From NCBI GenBank assembly GCA_037447655.1, contig JBBHKE010000323.1, forward strand, positions 1-62,000: 62,000 nt of DNA, given 5' to 3'. This stretch comes from Zygnema cylindricum (Eukaryota > Streptophyta > Zygnematophyceae > Zygnematales > Zygnemataceae). Below the pieces are notes generated by a model, which was not told the origin of the DNA, ran no database searches, and saw only the letters and a program-made list of their open reading frames with translations. Shown in pieces: positions 31,412 to 41,748 of this stretch. Every line of letters begins with the position of its first letter. The stretch's first letter is position 1. The position numbers and the translations under genes were made by a program.

Positions 31412-32468
31412 TGAAACTCTGAGACCTCCATAAGTCCTCAGAGTGGACAGCTTCCAACAAGCCTCTTGGATAACCCTGACCCCTTTGTGTTTCAGCAAAA
31501 ATAACTGCCACCCTGACAAACAAAAACTCAGAACAACTTCACCCCTGTGAAGACAAGACTCCCCTAAGTCGATAGCAAAAAGAATCTCTGAATTTGCTCC
31601 CCTGATCAGTAAGTTATGGAAGGTCAAAGTTGACCTTTTGTACAAAGGCTCTCTGAGAGAGGGGGTCCTATCCACCAAATTTTCCTAAATCCTATCTCTC
31701 TCTAAAACTCTATCTACTAAAGTACGACACCAATCAAAATACTGTGTCGTACTAAAAGGTATAGATGCCGGTATACTTTGTGTACGACCATTGTACGACA
31801 TGGCCAACCAGTCAACGTATGTCATATCTGGATTTGTTTCTGTAACCTCTGGAGATGCCGTAATCAAATGTGGTCGTGCCACGCGTCAATCAATATGGCG
31901 GTTACCGAAAACCGCCAAAATCTTATTCCGCGATCTCGGCATCTTTCGCAACCATTCGATCAAAACTGGGTTTTAATCGTAGCCGTCATAAATCGTTGCG
32001 CGATATTTGTTTCGCCGTCGAAACAAAATGTGTGGTATCCATTTCAGAACCATATTGTACTCCGTACTTTACAAACGTGTATCCATGCGCGACGTCTATA
32101 GTTTCAGTTAAATGAATTTGTTCACGCTTTACAATTTATATATCTGTCAAACCCTATATACCTTAGCACCGATCATAGTCTGTAGGATAAAGCTACCGTC
32201 TATTTCAGACTTGACGGATGGCAAGCACGAGGATCAAATCCAGGGTCTGTCAAGTATATTTTGGTAAATCTACCAAAATCTCCCACCTGTCTCTCTATCT
32301 TTTAAGCAGCATAGGCAGCCATGGCTCTAGCTTCCTCTTCAACTTTCAATGATCGCGACAAGTGTGGGAGCTGAAGAGAGGAGTTAGAAGCAGACTGCCT
32401 CGACTTCTTTTCTATCTTTCATTTTAGACCAAGAAAATACAAAAAAAAAACCATTAATTTTTGCAACA
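31412..32468 (-). repeat. Group C 3' LTR of C2
   Basis: 1057 bp; on the minus strand it starts TGTTGCAAAAATTAATGG (32468) and ends CTCAGAGTTTCA (31412). It contains a TTTTGGTAAATCTACCAAAA-type hairpin (~32262-32280), the tRNA-like module on the plus strand (~32180-32250, ending GGATCAAATCC), AGCCATGGCT (~32318) and a CTCTCTGAGAGAG tract near 31650. Confidence 0.9.
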
Positions 32469-33162
32469 CGGTTAGATTCGCGTCAATCTTTAATTTCAGA
32501 CCACACTTCTCCCAGCAGAAAATTAGCTTAGGGGAAGGCACAGGTTTGGTCAATATATCTGCTACCATCTCACTATCTAGTCGGTACTCTAAACTGATTA
32601 TTTTATTTTCTACTTTCTCTCTAACAAAGCTGAGTCTGATGTCCATGTGTTTGGCTTTAAAATGATGTTGAGGATTGGCAGAAAAAGCGATTGCTGCCTG
32701 ATTATCACAAAATATTTTCTGCACACCACTCTTAAGCTGACCAAGCTCACCAAGCAAATACTGGACCCACATCAATTCTTTTACAGCAGAGCAAGAGGCC
32801 ATATACTCAGCCTCCATGGTGGACTGAGCAATAAATTTTTGATGTTTGCTACTCCAACAGCAAGCCGCATCACCCACATATAATACATATCCAGAAGTAC
32901 ATCTCCTCATCGGAGCATCACCATAACTGGCATCACTCCAAGTAGTGATGTCAGTATTCTCCCCACCCAAATGCAACCATAAATCCCTAGTTCATATCAA
33001 ATATCTAAGGACTCTCTTAGCTGCCTCCCAATCCCTCTTAGTGGGAGCATTTAGACTTCTACTCAACACTCCTAAAGCTGCAGCTAAATCCGGCCGGGTA
33101 CAATTCATAAAATAGATTAGACTTCCCACTACTTGCCTGTAAGGAATAGTCTGCATGAACTT
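32469..33162 (-). pseudogene. pol: C2 RNase H domain
   Basis: In the same frame as RT upstream. The open piece 32976-32419 gives TTWSDASYGDAPMRRCTSG, STMEAEYMASCSAVKELMWV, FCDNQAAIAFSANP and HMDIRLSFVREK, so all RNase H acidic residues are present. The connection segment upstream (33162-32977) has two stops (one at 33163, another before 32976). The last codons are CGLKLKID before the LTR. Confidence 0.85.
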
Positions 33163-34041
33163 CTATTCTTCATGAGATAATTCCTCGTCTAAGACTATGA
33201 CTCCTTCTTCCTCACTCCCCTCACTTCCCTTCTTCAACTCCATTGTAGTTGTACAACTATTAGCTTTATCCATTTGAAATTTTTCAAGCATGTTCCCTAT
33301 TGCTTCCTTTTTAGTCAATCTTATAATTTTTGTTTTTCGGTCTCTCTCTACTTGAATTCCCAAAATATATTTTGCTTCCCCCATATCCTTCATTTCAAAT
33401 CTCCCCTTAAGATCGGTTTTTAGTATATTAATTTTTTCCATTGATTTACTTAGAACAAGCAAATCATCAACATAAATTGCAATAAATATAAAACCTTCCT
33501 CATCTTCGAAAACATAGATTGAGTGATCTGAGCTGATCCGGATATATCCTAGACCGGTAAGAAACTCATCAAGCTTCTTATTCCACTGTCGAGGCGCCTG
33601 TTTCAAACCATAAAGAGGTTTAATAAGCCGACATACCTTACTCTCCTCTCCTTCTTCCACAAACCCTTCGGGTTGTCGCATGAAGATCTCCTCTTCCAAT
33701 TCTCCATGCAAAAAGGCTGTTTTGATGTCCATCTGGTGCACTTCTATGTCTTCCTCCGCTGCTTAACTGAGAAGTATGCGGACGGAGGGAAATCTGACCA
33801 CCGGGGCAAAGGTTTCCTCGTAGTCAATTCCTTCCTTTTGTGTAAATCCCTTTGCCACTAATCTGGCCTTGTAGCGCTCGATTGTGTTATCTGGGTTCAG
33901 TTTTAGTTTGAAAACCCACTTACAACCGATTGGTTTTCGGTTAGGTGGACAGTCCACCAGCTCCCAAGTATCGGCTGCCATGATTGAAGCCATCTCCTCA
34001 TTGATGGCTATCTTCCACCGGTTTCTTTCTGGACAAGTCAT
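33163..34041 (-). pseudogene. pol: C2 reverse transcriptase
   Basis: Two open pieces in one frame (34041-33763 and 33741-33163) are separated by a single TAA that replaces Leu/Ser in ILLSLAA. Readable: [58 protein letters not shown], catalytic Asp in HQMDIKTAFLHG, LYGLKQAPRQWNKKLDEFL and AIYVDDLLVLSKS. All three catalytic Asp are intact. A 1-base change separates it from the linker upstream. Confidence 0.9.
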
Positions 34042-34751
34042 CGCCTCTCCATAAGTTTAGGTTCATCTTGATGAGATAGTTTAGTTACCTTGTTATTAAC
34101 CTGTTTTTCTTGCAGTCTTTTGCTTCTTCTCCTCCCCCCCTCAAAATCTGAGGCCGGAATAGATGGTTCTCGTGGATTCTTTCGAACAAACTCGGCTTCT
34201 CCCCTATCCCTTGATTCCAAATCAATTTCCACCACGTCTTCCGCTTCGAGTAGAGTTGTCACTGGAGTTTCCACAGCCGAGTCCTTTTCGGTCTGATTTG
34301 TTCCTGCAAGAATGTCATCTTCTCTAAAACCTGGATAGTTAGGAAGCTCAAAGTCATCGGAATTTTCTGACTCAAATCTGATTTTTACTGACTTCGTATA
34401 TTTGAAGGGATCCACAGACTTTCCTTCATCCATAACTACTAGATGCTTTACTAAGATTATATCTTCCCTTTTTAGATCATAAACTCTATATCCTTTAACA
34501 TCTTCATCATATCCTAATAAGTATCCTGGTTTTCCTTTAGGATCTAGCTTCCAATTGGACCGATCAGTATCTAGACTGAACACTTGACTGCCGAAAACCT
34601 TTAAGTGAGATATGTCTGGTTTCCGGCCTGTCCATCTCTCATAAGGTGTTTGATCTCTTATAGCTGAAGTAAGAACTCTATTCTTGAGGTAATTAGCACA
34701 GTTCATTGCTTCTGCCCAAAACCTTTTCCCTATCTTTTTATCTGACAACAT
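34038..34751 (-). pseudogene. pol: C2 integrase C-terminus and RT linker
   Basis: 237 open codons: MLSDKKIGKRFWAEAMNCAN, TPYERWTGRKPDISHLKVFG, GYLLGYDEDVKGYRVYDLKR, KHLVVMDEGKSVDP, an acidic linker with EAEDVVEIDLESRDRGE, then RKNPREPSIPASDFEGG and a basic RRRSKRLQEKQ tail. It lies in a different frame from both neighbours, so two small indels bracket it. Confidence 0.85.
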
Positions 34752-34780
34752 ACTTCTAGCACTATCACTTAGTGTTCTTT

Positions 34781-35206
34781 TTAACCTTTAGCTACCCCAT
34801 TCTGTTCAGGATTTTCTGGAACTGTCTTTTGGTGTTGAACCCCATCTTCCCTCAGAAAATCCTCAAACTGGTTAGAAGTATACTCTCCACCATTGTCACT
34901 CCTTACTCTCTTGATTGGAGTTTCGTGGAGTTTTTCGCTCCATGCTTTATATTGTCTAAAACAATCCTCAGTTTTTGACTTGTTTTTCAAAAAATACACC
35001 TGGGAATACCGAGAACAATCATCTGTTATAGTCATTATAAATCTCTTACCCCCCGGTGAGGGCACTCTAGCCGGTCCCCAAATATCTGTGTGTACTAGAT
35101 CTAGAAGTTTTTCTCCCTTATAGGTGGCTGTTTTAGGAAAGGGTAATCTGTGTGCTTTACCTTGTGCACATCCACTACAATCACTTATATCATCACTCTC
35201 ACTGAA
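34781..35206 (-). pseudogene. pol: C2 integrase catalytic core
   Basis: Same frame as the protease piece upstream; a TAG at 35207 separates them. It has CSGCAQGKAHRLPFP, HTDIWGPA (first Asp), TDDCSRYSQVYF and RSDNGGEYTSNQFEDFL (second Asp). The third acidic residue is Lys instead of Glu (PEQNGVAK), followed by a 1-base loss and stop near 34781. Confidence 0.85.
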
Positions 35207-35773
35207 CTAAATCCCTTCCACCACTCCCATCTTTTTCATCTCTCTTAACTTATCTAGATTCACATGCCCAAGCCTCTTATGCCACATCATAATATCATGA
35301 ACACCAGCATAATAAAGTTTATTCGTTTCATTACTTAAGATCAGCCTAAACATCCCATGGCTACCTTTCTTAGCAATGAAATAGACATCCTCCTCAAAAC
35401 TAGCAGTAAAGACTCTTTCCCTAGTGCTAGTGAAAAAACCCTTATCATCTAATATAGATGTAGAAATAAGGTTTTTGTTCAACTCCGGAATTAACAATAC
35501 ATCGGAGAATGTTAATATGGATGTCTTTCCTTCTACTAACACTTTCAGATCTAGCGATCCTACAAGAGTAGTGGTGACTATCCTCCCATCCCCGTACTCT
35601 ATCTCTACGATGGGAATCTTTCTTATCTTACTGAACAGGTGCCTATCTTTACACATGTGCATGGAGGCACCTGAATCTATAATCCAGCCTGCTTCACCTT
35701 TCAATCCACCGTAAGCACATTTCTGCCTTCGTGAAATTTCAACCTCATTTTTCGCCTCCAACTCCTCATCCAA
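35207..35773 (-). pseudogene. pol: C2 protease and start of integrase finger
   Basis: 188 open codons: RRQKCAYGGLKGEAGWIIDS with intact DSGASMHMC, IEYGDGRIVTTTLVGSLDLK, IPELNKNLISTSIL, GSHGMFRLILSNE, MMWHKRLGHVNLDKLREMKK and VVEGI, then TAG. The HHCC finger's Cys pair lies just past the stop. It is the best protease copy in the B/C/D set. Confidence 0.9.
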
Positions 35774-36834
35774 AAGGAGCTCATCTTACTCGTCCTCGGA
35801 TTCCGCCTCAAGTACTTGTGTGATAAGGGCCTTTTTCTTTCCTCTCGGGGTACCACCGGTCTGCCCCTCCTTTAACTGAAGCTCGGTTAGCTTAGTGCAC
35901 TGTGCCATATAGTGCCCCGGTTTCTTACAAAAATGACATAAACTTTTGGGAGCCCTTGGTTCAAACTCGTTAGCCTATTTTTTCTGCTCCCTACCCCCAT
36001 AGTTTCCGACTGTTTTTCGAGAATCCTAGTTCCTCCAGTCAGTCGCTGTTGCCAAGGCTTGGCCACTCTTTCCTCCCCTTCGGATCTCAATCGTATTCTC
36101 TCGAACAAGAATCATCCCTACCACTGAGTTGCATATCCACCTTGAGTCCGGCAAGTCCTACACACGGTTGACTATGTTCTTGAACTCATCAGGTAACTTC
36201 ATCAGTAAAGAGTTAACCTTTTCTTTTTCACTTAAATCTTTTCCTACACTCTCTAGCTCCATGAAGAGTGTAGCAAGCTCATTGCAAAAATCCAACATAT
36301 TTCACCCTTTGTATACATACTCCTTAACTTTCTGATCAGCTAACTGTTGTTGCTGAATTGTACCACTTCGGTACATCTCTATGAGAGCCATCCAAAGATC
36401 GGATGCCCTTTCTACCTACAAATGAGGACATGCAAGTCCTTGAGTGAGATGGCGTAGGATGAAGTGCTTTGCCGCCATATTGTTGAAGTCCCAGGTTTCA
36501 GTATCATTCTCCTCATTCCTCGGAATAGGTGACATGAATGCCAAACCAGTTGCTATTGGTGTGGTCGCCTCCTTCTCCCTTCCTTTGTCCACCACCTCTC
36601 CTTCTTTTATTTCCTCCGTTGAAGGTGGATCCTCTTTCCTGGTGAATGTTCTTCCTCCAAACCCTGGAGGAATTCCAAGACTTGATAGGCGCCCCAACCG
36701 TCCACTCACTATCCCCCAAAACCTTTTTTCGCATAGAGCTCCATCATCATACTTTCCCAGTATATGAAGCCAGTTCCATTAAAGATTGGTACCCTAGAGG
36801 GTGGGCCAATAACCTGAAACTCTGAGACCTCCAT
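35774..36834 (-). pseudogene. gag: C2 gag, start codon inside the LTR
   Basis: ATG at 36834, 20 bp inside the LTR; it reads MEVSEFQVIGPPSRVPIFNG through the primer site, then FIYWESMMMEL. A small indel moves the frame to 36709-36416 (GRLGRLSSLGIPPGFGGRTF, DTETWDFNNMAAKHFILRHL). The remaining Gag domain follows to about 36100, and the knuckle CHFCKKPGHYMAQC (about 35900-35940) has intact CX2CX4HX4C. Confidence 0.85.
36802..36814 (-). other. Primer-binding site of C2
   Basis: On the minus strand GGTTATTGGCCCA directly follows the LTR end TTTCA. One base differs from the complement of the initiator tRNA-Met anticodon region. It is translated as QVIGP in gag. Confidence 0.7.
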
Positions 36835-37658
36835 AAGTCCTCAGAGTGGATAGCTTCTAAGAAGCCCCTAGGATAACCCTGACCCCTTTGTGTTTCAGCA
36901 AAAATAACAGCCACCCTGACAAACAAAAACTCTGACCAACTTCACCCTTGTGAAGGCAAGACTCCCCTGAGTCGATAGCAAAAAGAATCTCTGAATTTGC
37001 TCCCCTGAGCAGTAAGTTATGGAGGGTCAAAGTTGACCTTTTGTACAGAAGCTCTGTAGGAGAGAGGGTCCTATCTTCTAATTTTTCTAAGTCCTATCTC
37101 TCTCACAGACTCTATCTACTGATGTACAGAACCAATCAGATTATTGTTCCGTACGCAAAAGTACAGCTACCAAGGTACTTTATGTACGGACACTGTATGA
37201 CATGGCCTTAATGTCGACACGTGGTATGTCCGGATTCGCTCCTTTAATCCTCGGAGATGCCGCGCTCCAATGTAACATCGCCACGTGTCATCCGATGTGG
37301 CGATGCCCACAAACCGCCAAATTCTTCTTCCGCGATCTCGACGCTAATTCCGGCCGTCCGATTAAACTCGTATTTGATCGTAGCCGTAATACATACATGC
37401 GCGGTATTTGTTTCGCTTACGAAATCTATGCGCGGTATTGATTTCTTATCCGTACCGCAATTCGTACTTTTACATACCAGATTTATGTATCCCGTTAACA
37501 ATTATAGTTAAATGATTTATCCTACGAATTAATGTTTAATTAATTATCGTACTATACAATGCGTAAGACTACTTCTAGACTTAACGGCTAAGGCTACCGG
37601 CTATCTACTATCTGTCGGCCGGCAGGTACTAGGATCAAATCCTGTGGTCGGCATATAA
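36815..37658 (-). repeat. Group C 5' LTR of C2, truncated at satellite
   Basis: Matches 31412-32468 from its inner end up to the tRNA-like module (~37575-37650, GGATCAAATCC on the plus strand), then breaks off at GTCGGCATATA and passes into satellite array 2. It includes CACGTG sites (~37218, ~37281). Confidence 0.85.
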
Positions 37659-40600
37659 CAAATAGGGAGAGAGAAGGATAGTGAGGGCTATCCTTTCCCT
37701 CACCTTCCACATTTCCATATACTCTTCCTGTCCCTCTCCCTCTCCCTCTCCCTCTCCCTCTCCCCTCCCTCTCACTCTCCCTACCCCCTCTCCTCTGTCT
37801 TTCCCTCAACCTCTTATCTTCCTCTCCATCTTTCCCTATCACTCTCCCTCTACCTATCCTCTCCTCTACTTCTTCTAACTCTCCCTTATATTTACCTCTC
37901 CCTCTCCCTCTCCCTCTCCCTATCCCTCTCCCTCTCCTTCTGCCGTCTCTTTTCCTCTCCCTCTCCCTTTGCCTCTCCCTCTCCCTATCCCTCTCCCTTT
38001 CCCTATCCTTCTCTCTCTGGAAAAATTAAGATAGAGATGGATAGTGGGAGCTATCCTTTCTCCCTCCTTCCACCTTTCCACTTACCCTTCTTTTCCCTCT
38101 CCCTCTCCCTCTCCTTCTTTGCTTCCCTCTCCTCTCCCTCTCACTCTCCGTACCATCTCTCCTCTCCCTTTCATTCACGTTCTTCTCTTATTCTTCATTT
38201 GATCTCTCCCTCTCCTTCTTCCTCTCCTTTCCTCTATTTCCTTTCCCTCTCCCTTCCCTTTCCCTCTCTTTCTCCCTCTCCTTCCTCCTCTCCTTTTGGA
38301 AAAAAAAAGGGAGAGAACAAGATAGTGTCGGCTACCATTTCCCTCTCGCTCCATCTATCCATTTACTCTTCCTCTCCCTCTCCCTTTATCTCTCCCTCTC
38401 CCCCTGCACCCTCTCCCTCTCCCTCTCCCTCTTTCTCTCCCTCTTCCTCTCTCTCCTTCACCCTCTCCCTCTCCCTCTTCCCCTCTCATTCTCATTTTTC
38501 CTCTTTCTTTGGAAATAGGGAGGGAGAGAGAAGGATAGTGTGGGATATCCTTTCCCCCTCCTTCCACCTTTCCATTTACTCTTACTATCCCTCTCTCCCT
38601 CCCTCTCCCTCTCCTTCTCCCTCTCCCTCTCCCTCTCCCTCTCCATCTCACTCTCCCTCCCCTCTCCCTCTTCCTCTCCCTCTCCCTCTCCCTCTCCCTT
38701 TCCTTTCCCTCTCACACTGCCGTCCCTTTTAGACTCCCTCTCCCTTTTCCTCTCCCTTTCCTTTCTCTCTCCCTCACTCTCCATCTCCCTCTCCCTCTCC
38801 CTCTTCCTTACCCTCCCCCTCACCTATTCTCTCTCCCTCTCCCTTTCATTCTCTTTCTTCTTCTCTCTATAGAAACAAAAGGGAGAGAGAAAGATAGAGG
38901 GGGCTATCCTTTCTCTCTCTTTCGAACTTTACATAAACACTTGCTGTCCCTCTCCCTCTCCCTCTCTCTTTCCTCAGTCTTTCCCTCTGTTGTCCCTTTT
39001 CCTCTCCCTCTCCCTCCCTCTCCCTATCCTTCTCCCTCTCCTTCTTCCTCTTCCTTTGAAAATAGAATAGGAGAGAGAAAGATAGTGACGGCTATCCTTT
39101 CCATCGCGCTCCATGATTCCATTTACACTAACTCTTCATCTCTCTCTCCCTCTCCCTCTCTCCCCTCTCCCTCTCTCTCTCCCTCTCCCTCTTACTCTCC
39201 CTCTCCCTCTTTCTCTCCCTTTGGAAATATAAAGGGAGAGAGAAGGATAGTGGGGGTTATCCTTTCCCTCTCCGGGCATATACGGATCGGCACAGATATC
39301 AGTTCATATTTTACCCCCCTCTCCCCCTCTCTCTCTCCCTCTCCCTCTCCCTCTCCCTCTCCTTCTCCCTCTCACTTTTCCTATCCCTTTTCCTCTCCCT
39401 CTCCCTCTCACTCTTCCTCACCCTCTCCTTTTTCTCTCTCTCTCCCTACCCCCTCTCCTCTCCCTTTCCCTCACACTCTTCTTAATCTCTCTATTTTGCC
39501 CTCTCCCTCTCTCTCTCCCTTTTCCTCTCCCTCTCCCTCACATTCTCCATTCCCTTTCCCCCTCCTTCTCCCTCTCCTTCTTCCTCTTCTTGTGAAAACA
39601 GAAACGGAGAGAGAAGGATAGTGACGGCTATCCTTTCAATCTCGCTCCATGTTTCCAATTACTCTTTCTCTTCCTCTCCCTCTCCCCTCTCTCCCTCTCC
39701 CTCTCCCTCTCTCTATCCCTCTCCCTCTCACTCTTCCTCTCCTTCTTTCTCTACCTTTGGAAACTGAAAGGGAGAGAGAAGGAAAGTGGGGGCTATCCTT
39801 TCTCTCTTCTTCCACCTTTCCATTTAATCTTCCTGTCCCTCTCCTTTCTCTCTCCCTCTCTCTCCCTCTCCCTCTCCCTCTCCCTCTCCTTCTCCCTCTC
39901 CCTCTCTTCTCTCTCTTCCTCTCCCTCTCCCTCTCCCTCTCCTGCTCCCTCTCACACTCCCTCTCCCTCTCCTCTCCCTCTTTCTCTCCCTAAAGAAATA
40001 AAAAGGGAGATAGAATGATAGTGGGGGCTATCCTTTCCCTCTCCTTCCATCTTTCCATTTACTCTTCCTTTCCCTTACCTTCTCCCTCTCTTTTTCCCTC
40101 TCCCTCTCCCTCACTAACTCCCTCTCCCTCTCCCTCTCCTTATTCCTCTCCCTCTTCCTCGTCCTCTCCCTCTCCCTTACCCTCTTCCTCTCCCTCTAAC
40201 TCTCATTCTCCCTCTCATTCTCCTTCTTTTTCTCTTTATGAAAACAAAAGGGAGATAGAAGGATTGTGGGCGCTATCGTTTATCTTTCTTTCCACATTTA
40301 CATTTACTATTCGTGTTCCTCTCCCTTTCCCTCTCCCTCTCCAAACCCTTTCCCTCTACTGTCCATTTTCTTCACCCTCTCCCTCCCTCTCCCCCCTCCC
40401 TCTCTCTCTCCCTCTCCTTCTTTCTCTCCCTCTCCCTCTCCCTATCCTTCTTCCTCTCCCTCTCCCTCTCCCTCTCCCTCTCCTTCTCCCTCTCCCTCTC
40501 CCTCTCCCTCTTCCTCTTCCTCTCCCTCTCCCTCTCCCTCTCCCTCTTTCACTCACTCTACCTCTCCCTCTGACTCTTCCTCTCCCTCTCCCTCTTCTTT

Positions 40601-41074
40601 TCAAAATTGAAAGCGGGAGAGAAGGATGGTAGGGGCTATCCCTTCTCTCGCCCTCTACCTTTCCATTTACTCTTGTCCCTCTCCCTCTCCCTCTCCCTCT
40701 CCGTTTCCCTTAAACTCTCCTTCTCCCTCTCCCTCTCCCTCTCCCTCTCCCTCTTCCACTTCCTTCCTCACCCTCTCCGTCTCCCTCTCATTCTCCTTCT
40801 TCCTCTCAATGTGGAAACAAGAAGAAAGAGAGAAGGATAGTGTTGGCTATTATTTCCCTCTCCTTTCACCTTTCTATTTACTCTTCCTCTCCCTCTCACT
40901 CTCCCTCTCCCTTTCCACTCCCTCTTCTTCTTTCGTCCCTTTTCCTCTCCCTCTCCCTTTTCATCGCCCTCTCCCTCTCCCTCTTCCTCTCCCTTTCCCT
41001 CGCGGTGTGGAAAAAGAAAGGGTGAGAGAAGGATAGTGGGAGCTTTCCTTTCCCTTTGCTTCCACCTTTCCATT
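37659..41074 (+). repeat. Satellite array 2: CCCTCT tracts with hairpin modules
   Basis: The longest array, with 14 modules whose hairpin cores start near 37676, 38039, 38321, 38533, 38892, 39080, 39245, 39616, 39781, 40016, 40261, 40624, 40835 and 41031 (spacing about 165-371 bp), all in the same orientation as array 1. Between modules are 80-300 bp of (CCCTCT)n with TTCTTCC and TTTTCC variants. The last module ends at CCATTTACTC, where a C-type LTR fragment begins. No coding content is credible. Confidence 0.9.
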
Positions 41075-41748
41075 TACTCAAAAATTTCCAAAACGTCCTT
41101 CTCGCAACGTCAACGCTAATCATGGCCATCTGAATATATCGGCTCTTGAAATAAGTCATTGAAAAAAATGTTAGCACAATTTATTTCGTGCAGTACAATA
41201 TTATACATAACATTCTGTGTACTGTGCATTTCGTTAGTTAAATCAAATGTCCTACGTGTATATGTTTAAATAACTATTGAACACTATATACCTCAGTATA
41301 AGTCCTAGACTTATAGAACAAAGGTAACGTCTACACGCAGACTAAACTTATAGAACAAAGCCAACGTCTATAGGCACAGAAACAAACGGCAATTACCATG
41401 ATCAAATCCTATGTTCGTCAATCTCCTTTATGGTAAATCTACCACAACTACTTCCTGACAGACGACATGTTCCAGGATCTAATCCTGTATCTGTCAATGT
41501 CCTTTATGGTAAATCTACCAAAGTTACTCCCCTATCTCTCTAAAGGGCCTAGGCAATGTCCTTTATGGTAAATCTACCAAAGTTACTCCCCTATCTCTCT
41601 AAAGGGCCTAGGCAGCCATGGCTCTAGCTCCCTATCCATCCTTTACTGACTACAACAAGTGTGGGGGCTTCAAAAAGGGAGTTAGAGGCTAACTTCCTCT
41701 TCTCTTTTCTATCCTAATAAAGACCTAGGAAATACTTAAATTTTAACA
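41075..41748 (-). repeat. Group C-like LTR fragment (C3) between satellite arrays
   Basis: On the minus strand it starts TGTTAAAATTTAAGTATT at 41748, directly against satellite, and matches the C LTR through AGCCATGGCT, the GGTAAATCTACC hairpin and the tRNA-like module up to the CAAAACGTCC stretch, where it is cut. It overlaps in content with 37310-37658, so it is a different copy from the C2 5' LTR. Confidence 0.75.
41495..41612. repeat. Tandem duplication of 59 bp in C3 LTR
   Basis: Two identical or nearly identical 59-bp units, 41495-41553 and 41554-41612, each starting CAATGTCCTTTATGG and ending AAAGGGCCTAGG. A more diverged partial unit lies at about 41424-41445. Confidence 0.9.

Larger units (their letters stand above)
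31412..37658 (-). mobile_element. Ty1/copia group C element, copy C2, minus strand
   Basis: 3' LTR 31412-32468, internal 32469-36814, 5' LTR 36815-37658 (outer ~230 bp missing at the satellite junction). It is the best-preserved B/C/D-type copy: knuckle, DSGAS, HHCC, the first two integrase Asp, RT YVDD and RNase H are all readable with few lesions. Left flank is the B3 LTR, right flank satellite array 2, so no target duplication can be matched. Confidence 0.9.
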
